Assembly: GCF_003285015.1 (NCBI RefSeq)
Contig: NZ_QMFB01000003.1
Coordinates: 434,001-498,000, forward strand
DNA length: 64,000 bases
From: Paenibacillus contaminans
GTDB taxonomy: Bacteria; Bacillota; Bacilli; Paenibacillales; NBRC-103111
Direction: 5' to 3'
In this document: one piece after another, positions 51,985 to 60,144 of the stretch
Numbering within the stretch: position 1 is the first letter of the stretch
Layout of the letters: each line of letters starts with the position of its first letter
The notes under the pieces: generated by a model
Database searches by the model: none
What the model was told of the DNA's origin: nothing
The model's input: only the letters and a program-made list of their open reading frames with translations
Position numbers and translations under genes: made by a program

Positions 51985-53896
51985 CGCCTTTCACCTCCGG
52001 CAAGCCGTTCTTCTCCGTTTTTTGCGGCCTTGACGAATCCCGCGTTTCACGGGTTCCGCTTTCTTCCTGATCTGCGGCCTCCGCGGCTCCCGACTCGCGA
52101 GTCATCGCATCCGCCTGCGTCAGCGCCGGAATTTCCAGCGAAATCGTCGTGCCGCGGCCTTGCTCGCTGTTGATTTCGAACAAAAAGTTTTTGCCGAAAT
52201 ACAGCTGCAGCCGCTTCTGTAAATTTTCAAGCCCGAGTCCCGTAGTACGCTCGCTCGAAGCGCTGTAACGGCCCAGCTTCATGCTCTGCAGAACCTCTGG
52301 GGGCATGCCCGTGCCGTCGTCGCTTATGACAAAACGTACCCGATCCTCCAGCTTGCGCCCGGTTATATTCAGCTTGCCTTTGCCCCGCTTCGTTTCGAGA
52401 CCGTGGGTAATCGCATTTTCGACGAGCGGTTGAAGCAGGAGCTTAAGCGTATACAGTTTTTCCATTTCCGGGTCGATATCGACGAAAACCTCAAACTTGT
52501 CTCTATACCGCATTTTTTGGATAACCAAATAGTTATGAATTTGCTGCATATCTTCGCCGATCGGGATAAAATGATTGCCCTTGCGGATGCTAAACCGGAG
52601 CAGCTCGCCGAGCGAAACCGCCGTACGGCTAATATCGTCCAGCTTGTGCAAACGCGCCATCCAGTTGATCGAGTCCAGCGCATTATACAAAAAATGAGGA
52701 TTAAACTGGGCGTGAATCGCTTTGATTTCCGCCTCCTGGAGCATCAGCTGCTTTTTATACACTTCGTCGATTAACAGCTTGATTTGCTGAAGCATAGCAT
52801 TGAAGCTTCTTCCGAGCTGGCCGATTTCGTCGTCATGTTTCGATGCGAACGACACATTCAAATTTCCGTCCTCGACACGGCTCATCAACGATCGGAGCTT
52901 GCGCAGCGGGTTCGTTATGTTCACGGACAGCTTGTAGGCAAGCCAGCACGAAATCACGATGCCGGCGGCGATAATAAGCACGGTCAAATCGCGTATGCCG
53001 GCACTTTCCTTAGTCAAGGCCGTGACGGGCACGATGCTGACAAGCTTGAAGCCGGTCGCTTCGGACGTATCGAAAATAACCATATGCGGAGAGGAAAACC
53101 CGTCCCTCTGGGTAAAATATCCTTTGCGTCCTTCCAGCACGCGTTCCACATACGGCTCCGTCAGCTTCGTTCCGACCTGCCGCTTCGACGGGATGCCTGA
53201 GACGATGTAGCCGTTCCGGTCGAGCAAAAACACTTGGCCGCCCGGCACGATTTGCGCTTTGTTGTACTTGTCGGCAAGCGCCGATTCCATAATATCGATG
53301 ACGAAATAGCCTAGCGGCTTTCCCGTTTCGATCGTTTTGAGCATTTGGCCGGAGCTCAGCACGATGCCGAAATCATCCGTTTTTTTCATCGAATAATGCG
53401 TATCCCATACGACGCCTCCGCCCGCCAACTGAGCTTTACGGAATAATCCCCAATTGACGTTATACTCGTCGTATTGATTTGGGAGCAGCTCTCCCGTCAA
53501 ATAACGGTCGCCGTTCTCCCCGAGCACATACAGGTTGATATCCCATTTCTTAAAGCCGAGAAAACTGTCCAGAAGCTGATTAATGCGTTTATCATCCTGA
53601 TACTTTTCCGCAAGCGGCCTGCTTCGGTCCTTGGCAAGCACTTCCTGAATTTCGCGATTGCCGTATACGTACATCGACAGCTGCTCGATATCTTTCACAA
53701 AATATGCCAGGCTGTAGTTAACCTGCGACAAATTTTCCAATACGGTCTGGCAAACCTTGTCCAGCACGACCTTCGACGAACGCTGATAGGAGAACGCTCC
53801 CAGCAGTGCGAGCGGTAAAATCGCGATCGCCAAATACGTAATGATCAATTTATTTTGCAGCTTCATCCCGAAGAGCAGGCGCTGTAGGAATGCCAT
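51977..53896 (-). CDS. YesM-family sensor histidine kinase
   Basis: About 639 residues: TM1 (KLIITYLAIAILPLALLGAFSY), an extracytoplasmic Cache-like sensor of about 260 residues, TM2 (DLTVLIIAAGIVISCWLAYKL), a HAMP linker (NPLRKLRSLMSRVEDGNLNVSF), the His_kinase core with the phosphoaccepting His in HAQFNPHFLYNALDSINW, and an HATPase (VENAITHG, ISDDGTGM, GLGLENLQKRL). ATG at 53894-53896 has AGGAG nine bases upstream. It overlaps the response regulator by eight bases. The ligand is probably the substrate of the adjacent importer. Confidence 0.94.
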   Translation of the reverse strand: MAFLQRLLFGMKLQNKLIITYLAIAILPLALLGAFSYQRSSKVVLDKVCQTVLENLSQVNYSLAYFVKDIEQLSMYVYGNREIQEVLAKDRSRPLAEKYQDDKRINQLLDSFLGFKKWDINLYVLGENGDRYLTGELLPNQYDEYNVNWGLFRKAQLAGGGVVWDTHYSMKKTDDFGIVLSSGQMLKTIETGKPLGYFVIDIMESALADKYNKAQIVPGGQVFLLDRNGYIVSGIPSKRQVGTKLTEPYVERVLEGRKGYFTQRDGFSSPHMVIFDTSEATGFKLVSIVPVTALTKESAGIRDLTVLIIAAGIVISCWLAYKLSVNITNPLRKLRSLMSRVEDGNLNVSFASKHDDEIGQLGRSFNAMLQQIKLLIDEVYKKQLMLQEAEIKAIHAQFNPHFLYNALDSINWMARLHKLDDISRTAVSLGELLRFSIRKGNHFIPIGEDMQQIHNYLVIQKMRYRDKFEVFVDIDPEMEKLYTLKLLLQPLVENAITHGLETKRGKGKLNITGRKLEDRVRFVISDDGTGMPPEVLQSMKLGRYSASSERTTGLGLENLQKRLQLYFGKNFLFEINSEQGRGTTISLEIPALTQADAMTRESGAAEAADQEESGTRETRDSSRPQKTEKNGLPEVKGDV

Positions 53897-54137
53897 TTGC
53901 GGTGTCTCCTCTCTCAAGCTCGGTTGCTCTTGCCGTTTGCCGCTATGCTGCCCGGCTGTCTGCGGCCATTCCCATTCATGCTTACCATCATAATCGGATC
54001 GTACCGGTTATTCAATATGGGCCCATCCTGCCGGATTGCCAAATCCGTGATCGACATCCTTTATTTAATCCGTTTATTTAAACTTCCGGAGTTAAATAAT
54101 GTAGATATAGTTGAATCGTTTGATGGAGGTGTGAGCG

Positions 54138-54998
54138 ATGCCGGAGTGGTTGGAAGTCGTATGGCGAACGTTATGCGCCGTAGTCGTTCTTTTTTTGCTG
54201 ACCAGATTGCTTGGCAAAAGACAGGTTTCCCAGCTTTCGCTATTCGAATATATAACCGGCATTACCATCGGCAGCCTTGCCGCCTATATTTCGCTTGATT
54301 TGGAATCGACCTGGTATTTGGGCCTCATTTCCTTAGTGGTTTGGGTGGCTGTTTCCCTAGGCATCGAATATTTGCAAATGAAAAGCAAAACGGCCCGGGA
54401 CTGGCTGGACAGCAAATCGACCGTGCTTATCAAAGACGGCAAAGTTCTTGAAGACAATATGAAAAAAGAACGTTTGACTTCCGACGAGCTGCTAGAGCAG
54501 CTGCGCAGCAAAAACATTTTCAAGGTTGCCGACGTCGAATTTGCCATCATCGAACCGAACGGCGGCATCAATGTGCTTCTGAAGAAAGAAAATCAGCCGT
54601 TGACCCCCTCCCATTTGGGTATCAAAGTCGGGCCGGAGAAGGAACCGGAATCCGTCATCATGGACGGCAACATTATGGATGAGCCGCTTTCCAGGCTCGG
54701 TCTGAATAGGGGCTGGCTTTTTACCGAGCTGGAAAAGCTGGGCGTAGCTATCGAAAACGTGTATCTGGGCCAAGTCGACGCATACGGACAATTGTATGTG
54801 GACTTATTCGACGACCAGCTTATTGTCCCCCAGCCCCAGCAAAAAGCTTCGCTGCTCGCGCAATTAAAAAAATGCGAAGCCGATTTGGAAATGTTCGGCC
54901 TTTCGACGGACGACGCACAAGCGAAATGGATGTACGAGCAGTGCTCCAAGGAGCTGGATACCGTTATTGACGGGGTAAAACCTCTGCTGATTCGATAA
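54138..54998 (+). CDS. DUF421 (YetF-type) membrane protein
   Basis: 286 residues: two or three N-terminal membrane segments (TLCAVVVLFLLTRLLG, ITGITIGSLAAYI, WYLGLISLVVWVAVSLGIEYL), then two cytoplasmic DUF421-type subdomains (STVLIKDGKVLEDNMKKERLTSDELLEQLRSKNIFKVADVEFAIIEPNGGINV and VYLGQVDAYGQLYVDLFDD). B. subtilis YetF/YdfR relatives are made in sporulation or stress; some are linked to germination, but the function is unsettled. It has GGAGG eight bases before the ATG and stands alone. Confidence 0.9.
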   Translation: MPEWLEVVWRTLCAVVVLFLLTRLLGKRQVSQLSLFEYITGITIGSLAAYISLDLESTWYLGLISLVVWVAVSLGIEYLQMKSKTARDWLDSKSTVLIKDGKVLEDNMKKERLTSDELLEQLRSKNIFKVADVEFAIIEPNGGINVLLKKENQPLTPSHLGIKVGPEKEPESVIMDGNIMDEPLSRLGLNRGWLFTELEKLGVAIENVYLGQVDAYGQLYVDLFDDQLIVPQPQQKASLLAQLKKCEADLEMFGLSTDDAQAKWMYEQCSKELDTVIDGVKPLLIR

Positions 54999-55002
54999 AA
55001 AA

Positions 55003-55032
55003 AGCCGGCGTTCCATTAAAGGAACGTCGGCT
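55003..55032. terminator. Terminator shared by the DUF421 gene and comQ
   Basis: A 12-base-pair stem (55003-55014 with 55021-55032, one wobble) with six A before it, so the T-run serves the minus-strand comP-comQ transcript. It also ends the plus-strand gene. Confidence 0.85.
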
Positions 55033-55047
55033 CCGTATGTTTATCAG

Positions 55048-55980
55048 CTAAGCGGTAGTTACGGGGATGAAATTGGCTTCCATAAATTTTTCTTTCCAGG
55101 GGGATACCGCATCGATTCCGGCCAATAACGCTTCCGCTTTTTTCATGTACAACTGTTGAATGATCCGTGAATATTCCACGCAGCCCGAATTTTCGATATA
55201 ACGGATACATGCTTGCTTATGTACGATAAAATCCTCCTGCGACAGCTCTCCGCCATAGTATTGACGGAGATACGGAAACGATTCGTCGTCGTCCTCGAGC
55301 AAGTAAAAAACCGGCAGCGTACGTTTTCTTTGGAAAACGTCGTTTTTCGTATCGAACCGGAGCAAATCGTTCAAATCGTTGTCAATTTGCGCGATGATGC
55401 CTAGATAGATTGCCAATTCATCCAATTGGTCAACGGTCTCCTTCGGCAATTTCAAGCCCGAATAACCCATGCAGCATGCCAAACGCAGCAGCGAGCCCGA
55501 TTTATCCGCCACCATCGCGATGTACGCTTCTTCCGTTTCGGCAGTCACCGCAAGATCGCGGTATTGGCCGTTTACCGAACGCATGACGATGCTAGCGATT
55601 TGACCTGCATCCGGCCCGCCGCCGATCGTTTCGCCTCCAAGCCTGCCGATCTCCGCAAAAGCTCCGGCAAGGAAAGCCAAGACGGCATTCAAAGCAAGCT
55701 CTTGTGGACATTGGCACCAGGTTTTCGTGTCGTTGTCTCGGTCTTGAAGATCGTCAGCAATGTCCAGCGATAAGATAAGCATTTCGGTTAACGCGGCATA
55801 ACGTTGGATATGCGGGGAGTTGCCGCCGAGCATCCTATGCGTGCTCTCGGTTATATTGCCCCAATTGGAGCGTTCGCCCGCTTTATCGCGAATAAACGTT
55901 TTTAGCAAATGGTTAAATTCGGGTACATCCACCAGTTCGTCAACCAACTCGTTTAATTGAGCATGGACCGCTTCGTTCAT
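55048..55980 (-). CDS. comQ: ComQ-like isoprenyl transferase
   Basis: 310 residues of the polyprenyl synthase fold, with a first Asp-rich site in LDIADDLQDRDND and a second in QIDNDLNDLLRFDTKND. The fold helices around SNWGNITESTHRMLGG and IGGGPDAGQIASIVMRSVNGQYRDL fit ComQ better than a housekeeping farnesyl synthase, which has the longer FARM/SARM context. ComQ attaches a geranyl or farnesyl group to a Trp of the ComX prepheromone. A ComP-like kinase gene lies 40 bases upstream on the same strand, and a ComX-like gene is just beyond it. GAGGGG precedes the ATG. Confidence 0.88.
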   Translation of the reverse strand: MNEAVHAQLNELVDELVDVPEFNHLLKTFIRDKAGERSNWGNITESTHRMLGGNSPHIQRYAALTEMLILSLDIADDLQDRDNDTKTWCQCPQELALNAVLAFLAGAFAEIGRLGGETIGGGPDAGQIASIVMRSVNGQYRDLAVTAETEEAYIAMVADKSGSLLRLACCMGYSGLKLPKETVDQLDELAIYLGIIAQIDNDLNDLLRFDTKNDVFQRKRTLPVFYLLEDDDESFPYLRQYYGGELSQEDFIVHKQACIRYIENSGCVEYSRIIQQLYMKKAEALLAGIDAVSPWKEKFMEANFIPVTTA

Positions 55981-56020
55981 TTATGACCCCTCGTTTCTGG
56001 CGATATTAGTAGGCATACGC

Positions 56021-58342
56021 TTACGCGCTCATGCTTTCGAAGGCAGGCAGCGCTATGCGGATTTTGACGCCGCAGCCTTTGCCGGTTTCCAGCTCCCATA
56101 AGCCGTTCAAATGGAGAACCCGGCTCTTCAACTGCTCCATGCCGATACCTGAGGAGCCGATTTGCCTCGGCGCGGTGCGGGTAGGATCGAATCCGACGCC
56201 GTCATCCTCATACGAAAGCGTCATGCCTTCCTGGTTTGCTCGAAGCCGGATGACAACCTTCGATGCCTCGGAATGCTTTTTGGCGTTATTAAGCAGCTCT
56301 TGGATCATGCGGAACAGATGGCGCTTCGTTTCCATGTCGCGTTTTTCAATGCGGTTTTCCTGATCCGTCTGAAAATCGATTTCAAAAGGACTGCCGTAAG
56401 CTTCCCGTTCGATAATTTTCTCCAGCGTCTGCACGAGCCCGATTTCTTTAAGCAAATGCGGGTGAAGCTCGAAGCAGCTCTGCCGCAAATTCGTATTGAT
56501 GATCTCGATATATTCGATCAGACTGCTCATATGATCTTGGTCTTCTTTGGACAAAGCATATCTTTGGATCACGCCGACCAGTCTGCGCTTCAAGAAAAAC
56601 AGATCTTGCATCGTCGTATCGTGCAGGTCCGTCGCAATGCGCATTCTTTCCATCTCCTGCAGCTCGAAGGTCAGCTTGCGGAACCAGACGAAATCGTTCG
56701 CTTCCTGCTCGTTCGGCATTTGTGCGGCCAAATGCTGCAGCTTGACGTTCAGTTTGCGGATCAGGTGCAAATTTTCAAGGCTGACGGCCAAATACGAGAT
56801 GATGATGTTCAGCCATTGCATCTCTTCCATACCGAGCAGCGTATTCGTTCTGGTGCGCGTCATGATCAAATAGCTCGAATATTCTTCATGGCTGTTGATT
56901 TGCAAACAGGAAAATTCCGAATGCTCGGTTTCACCCGACTCGACAAAACGCTCGACCTCGGCGACATCGATGTCCCCTTCACTGATCGTTTCCATCGTAT
57001 CCTTATATTTAAAAACCACGGCACCGCCGAATACTTCAAGCGTTTTGACGATATCGACCAAAATAATTTCTTTCAATTCATTAAAGCTGGAAATCGAAGT
57101 CAGGTTTTTCGCGATTTTCTGGATGGATGTTTGCAGCAGATGCTTACGCGGGAACAGGATGGCCTGCAGCTTCGTCATAAAATATTCTAGCGAGTAGAGA
57201 AAGAACGATTGGATGATGACCATTGCAATAAAAAGTAAAACAAGATGCTTGTCCCTGTTCTCGTTTTGATAAAATATTGCAATAAGCCCGGTAAATACCC
57301 CGCTCGGCAAGAGAGCGATAATTGTTGTCATTAGTATGCGGCGCAAAATGGTATCGATATTATACAACTGTTTTGTGATAATCAAGTAAGCGAACGAGAC
57401 TGGAAAAAATAAGACGAACCAGCTTAAAAAGAAAGAATCCACCCATTCATGGCCCATGAGTAATTTTGGAATAAAAGAAAAAGTCACCAGCGGCAAAAAT
57501 GAAATAATTAGAGAGCACCAAACCATTTTGATCAGAGTGGAAAGATAACTTTTTTGTCTTCCATATTTTACGTATAAGTATAGTAGTAAATAAAAATTTA
57601 ATATGATACCGACTAAAAAGAAAATCATCGTTGTACGCACAGAGAATGAGTAAATGTAATACGTCACATGCATCGGCAAAAAAGTAGTCATTAATACAAA
57701 AAACGCTAAAACTACCGGTATATATAAATATCTCACATAATTTGTAGCAAGTCGTATTTTTCCCTTTTCCTCCATTAAGACAACTAGGAAATGCAAAAAT
57801 ACTACGGGAAGCGAAATGACACCTGCACTTATAATGAACTTACCAACCGTATCTCCTCTCAATGATGCGCCTAAGCTCGTAAATACAAGTCCTATATCCA
57901 GAAAAACATAAGATAAAATAAGAGCTGATTTTGAATTGTGAATTTTTCGATAGATTAAAATTGCCATTAAAAATGATAGGAAACCGCCAACTATAGGAAA
58001 TAAGTCATAAGTAAAAGCAAAAAAATTGCCCTTTTCGAAAACAGTAAATTGATTTCCGCCACGAGAAACGACAATTTCTTCAAACTGGTCTAGACTTCTC
58101 CACTTAATAACTGATATGTAATCGGCTGGATCTTTCCCATTTATGCTCACAATAGTATCGCCGATTTTTAATCCGGCTTCCGTTGAAATATTTTTTGATT
58201 CAAACTTCGCGATCTTCCACTCATTCCCTTGCTGAGCAACAATTATTCCGCTAACGGAATAGCTGAATATAACGTGAATCATCCAAATTTGCAATAAGAC
58301 AAACGATGTTAAAAGCGAAAAAGTAAAAAAATATTTTTTCAT
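56021..58342 (-). CDS. comP: ComP-like sensor histidine kinase
   Basis: 773 residues from the ATG with AAGGTGG seven bases upstream; B. subtilis ComP has 769. N-terminal TM1 (FTFSLLTSFVLLQIWMI), a PDZ-like extracytoplasmic domain (AGLKIGDTIVSINGKDPADYISVIKW, about 55-80), then seven or so membrane segments to about residue 390, a linker, and a NarL-type core: H574 in ATDLHDTTMQDLFFLK, N-box ELLNNAKKHSEASKVVI, DDGVGFD and SGIGMEQLKSRV. TM segments plus PDZ plus HisKA_3 is the ComP layout. No ComA-like response regulator lies beside it. Confidence 0.9.
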   Translation of the reverse strand: MKKYFFTFSLLTSFVLLQIWMIHVIFSYSVSGIIVAQQGNEWKIAKFESKNISTEAGLKIGDTIVSINGKDPADYISVIKWRSLDQFEEIVVSRGGNQFTVFEKGNFFAFTYDLFPIVGGFLSFLMAILIYRKIHNSKSALILSYVFLDIGLVFTSLGASLRGDTVGKFIISAGVISLPVVFLHFLVVLMEEKGKIRLATNYVRYLYIPVVLAFFVLMTTFLPMHVTYYIYSFSVRTTMIFFLVGIILNFYLLLYLYVKYGRQKSYLSTLIKMVWCSLIISFLPLVTFSFIPKLLMGHEWVDSFFLSWFVLFFPVSFAYLIITKQLYNIDTILRRILMTTIIALLPSGVFTGLIAIFYQNENRDKHLVLLFIAMVIIQSFFLYSLEYFMTKLQAILFPRKHLLQTSIQKIAKNLTSISSFNELKEIILVDIVKTLEVFGGAVVFKYKDTMETISEGDIDVAEVERFVESGETEHSEFSCLQINSHEEYSSYLIMTRTRTNTLLGMEEMQWLNIIISYLAVSLENLHLIRKLNVKLQHLAAQMPNEQEANDFVWFRKLTFELQEMERMRIATDLHDTTMQDLFFLKRRLVGVIQRYALSKEDQDHMSSLIEYIEIINTNLRQSCFELHPHLLKEIGLVQTLEKIIEREAYGSPFEIDFQTDQENRIEKRDMETKRHLFRMIQELLNNAKKHSEASKVVIRLRANQEGMTLSYEDDGVGFDPTRTAPRQIGSSGIGMEQLKSRVLHLNGLWELETGKGCGVKIRIALPAFESMSA

Positions 58343-58369
58343 TAATTTTCCACCTTTTTCGTCAATATT

Positions 58370-58378
58370 TGCTATAAT
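58370..58378 (+). promoter_or_regulatory. Extended -10 promoter of comX
   Basis: TGC-TATAAT at 58370-58378, an extended -10, with no good -35. The start of transcription would be at about 58385, some 34 bases before the comX ATG. The whole divergent comP-comX spacer is only 76 bases, so both promoters overlap. Confidence 0.6.
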
Positions 58379-58418
58379 GTAATAGTAGTAAAAAACTAGT
58401 AGAAAGAGGGTTGATACC

Positions 58419-58598
58419 ATGCAAGCAGCAATCTGGACACCAGAACTCAAAAAGGCTGTAAAAGGTATGAAAAGAATGGAAAACCAAAACAGTGCATCTT
58501 CCGTTATTTCCGTTGATGAACAGGAAGCATTGACTAACGTCTTTAAATCCAACATGACTAAAAATCAACCTCAACCCAAAAACGGAGCTTGGATGTAA
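58419..58598 (+). CDS. comX: ComX-like prepheromone peptide
   Basis: 59 residues, beginning MQAAIWTPELKKAVKGMKR and ending QPQPKNGAWM. The only candidate modification site near the C-terminus is Trp58, one residue from the end; all known ComX peptides have an isoprenylated Trp within the last few residues. It has AGAGGG eight bases before the ATG, an extended -10 promoter, and a perfect terminator just after the stop. It is divergent from comP, with comQ downstream of comP. The body is amphipathic and has no secretion signal, as for ComX. It is a prediction from context: the sequence is unlike B. subtilis ComX, but ComX peptides are hypervariable. Confidence 0.8.
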   Translation: MQAAIWTPELKKAVKGMKRMENQNSASSVISVDEQEALTNVFKSNMTKNQPQPKNGAWM

Positions 58599-58623
58599 TA
58601 CCACCTACATATTTTACCAGAAT

Positions 58624-58674
58624 AAAAAGAGATTGTATATTGGGACCAAGCTCCCATATACAATCTCTTTTTTT
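58624..58674. terminator. Bidirectional terminator after comX
   Basis: AAAAAGAGATTGTATAT-T-GGGA pairs with TCCC-ATATACAATCTCTTTTT across a short loop with one bulge, flanked by A and T runs. It ends comX on the plus strand and the 58709-59401 gene on the minus strand. Confidence 0.9.
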
Positions 58675-58708
58675 CGACAAATACCGTGTTTTCGCGCAGC
58701 AGTCGGTG

Positions 58709-59401
58709 TTAATGGCTAAAAGTCGGCGCAGTTGTACCGCCCTTCATCAATCCGCGCATCAAAAGCAGATAATCCAGCGAAGCGGGAATATCCTCTTCTA
58801 CGGGAATCGCCGTATAGGTTGCGCCGTCCAGCAGCGTATGGACCTCGATCCGCTCCGGCAGCTTCCCGAACGCGCGGTCGGCGAATGCGACCGTCATATG
58901 CAAAAATGCGCGCACGATATTCGGGTCGTTATGGACGATAAACTTTTTGATGACGAGCGAAGAGCTGCCCCACTCCGCCACCTGAAAAATCATCGATAAG
59001 TCCGTCCTCAGCTCCGGCAAACGTACCGAGTGCTGCTCGAATAAACAGAACGGCTCTTGAGCGCCCGAATCCCGCAGCAAGTGGATAACCAAGTAGTGCG
59101 AAACGACCTTTTTGACCCGATCAAAATGCTCCTTCGATGCAAACGCCCTGACTTTGTTCGTCCAACGTTTATCGAGACTGTCGAGTATCGCGATAGCCGT
59201 TCGCCGATCCGACGGGAGCATGTAGTAGTCGTTTATGGCATGGTTTACGGCATACTGTACAAGCTGCTGCCAGCTCGGTCCGCAGCTGTGTCCGTTCGCG
59301 CGATTGCGCTCGAAGCAGCCGGGGCAATGCCAATATTGCTCCAGCTCATAATCCAGAAGCTTATCCGTACCGATTAAATGAACCGCCGTTTCCGTATCCA
59401 T
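58709..59401 (-). CDS. Unrecognised protein, possibly degenerate PD-(D/E)XK fold
   Basis: 230 residues, soluble. The start KLLDYELEQYWHCPGCFERNRANGHSCGPSWQQLVQYAVNHA has the Tyr-x2-Cys-Pro and His pattern that precedes PD-(D/E)XK nuclease-like domains such as that of AddB, and LRTDLSMIFQVAEWGSSSLVIKKFIV could be the Asp and Lys strands, but the motif is imperfect. I do not assign a function. ATG at 59399-59401 has AGGTGAG seven bases upstream. It lies between the com locus and a flavodoxin. Confidence 0.6.
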   Translation of the reverse strand: MDTETAVHLIGTDKLLDYELEQYWHCPGCFERNRANGHSCGPSWQQLVQYAVNHAINDYYMLPSDRRTAIAILDSLDKRWTNKVRAFASKEHFDRVKKVVSHYLVIHLLRDSGAQEPFCLFEQHSVRLPELRTDLSMIFQVAEWGSSSLVIKKFIVHNDPNIVRAFLHMTVAFADRAFGKLPERIEVHTLLDGATYTAIPVEEDIPASLDYLLLMRGLMKGGTTAPTFSH

Positions 59402-59454
59402 AGTTATACTCACCTATATGCCCCCAGTCATCGACTTTTATTTAAAAATTACGG

Positions 59455-59907
59455 TTACTGCATGGCGAGCAGATGCGATATAAAGGTGCGTCCGAATTGG
59501 CGGCACAGTTCCTTATCGTCCGAATTAGGGGACAGCTCCATCTTCAAGCCATCCAGTCTCACCTCGCTGCCAAGCTCGCGCAGCTTTACCGTGATCGTAT
59601 CAACGGCAGCGCAGTATAACGGATAACTCGTATCGCCCGAGCCGAATGCGGCCCCCAGCTTGCCCTGCAGGTCCAGGCCTTCCATTTCCTCATAGAAATC
59701 GAGAAACTCATCGGGCAAATCCCCGTCTCCCCACGTATAAGCGCCAAGCAAAATACCGTCATAATCCAAAAGCTCCGACGCGTTAGCATCAAACGCCTCC
59801 TTGACGGTTACGTCCTCGCACTGCTCGCGCAGCCCTTCAGCTATCGCCTCGGCCATATCTTGCGTGTTCCCCGTCATGCTAGCGTATACCACAATAACTT
59901 TCTTCAA
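59455..59907 (-). CDS. Flavodoxin
   Basis: 150 residues: VVYASMTGNTQDMAEAIAEGL is the FMN phosphate loop, GAYTWGDGDLPDEFLDFYEEM holds the 50s and 60s loops, and FGSGDTSYPLYCAAVDTI the 90s loop, as in short-chain flavodoxins. It carries electrons in place of ferredoxin when iron is scarce. TTG at 59905-59907 follows GGAGG by nine bases and lies inside a small upstream reading frame. A Fur box about 170 bases upstream fits iron control. Confidence 0.93.
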   Translation of the reverse strand: MKKVIVVYASMTGNTQDMAEAIAEGLREQCEDVTVKEAFDANASELLDYDGILLGAYTWGDGDLPDEFLDFYEEMEGLDLQGKLGAAFGSGDTSYPLYCAAVDTITVKLRELGSEVRLDGLKMELSPNSDDKELCRQFGRTFISHLLAMQ

Positions 59908-60037
59908 TCTCTTCGCCCTCCGTTTCGCGTTCCGTGTCGTTTATATGTTCAAATTCGGCAATCGGCAGTACGGATTTGCGGCCTGCTTGATCCGCCCGTC
60001 CCGAAAGCTGTTCCACGACATCAAACAATAAACCCAT
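59879..60037 (-). CDS. Possible small leader protein overlapping flavodoxin
   Basis: 52 residues beginning MGLLFDVVEQLSGRADQAG with a GAGGGTGAT sequence just upstream. Its 3' end overlaps the flavodoxin start by 29 bases. It may be a coupled small protein or a leader frame that gates flavodoxin translation. No family is recognised, and it could be chance. Confidence 0.35.
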   Translation of the reverse strand: MGLLFDVVEQLSGRADQAGRKSVLPIAEFEHINDTERETEGEEIEESYCGIR

Positions 60038-60074
60038 TCCATCACCCTCTAGTTTTAAAAATTGACCTCTCAAT

Positions 60075-60093
60075 GAGAAAGATTATCATTTTC
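60075..60093 (-). promoter_or_regulatory. Fur box upstream of the flavodoxin transcript
   Basis: GAGAAAGATTATCATTTTC matches the 19-base Fur consensus GATAATGATTATCATTATC at 16 positions. It lies between the AraC gene and the flavodoxin leader. Confidence 0.75.
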
Positions 60094-60144
60094 AACCAAG
60101 AGGTTCTGCCCAGACACGGATTTATTTTAACGGAGGACGGATTT

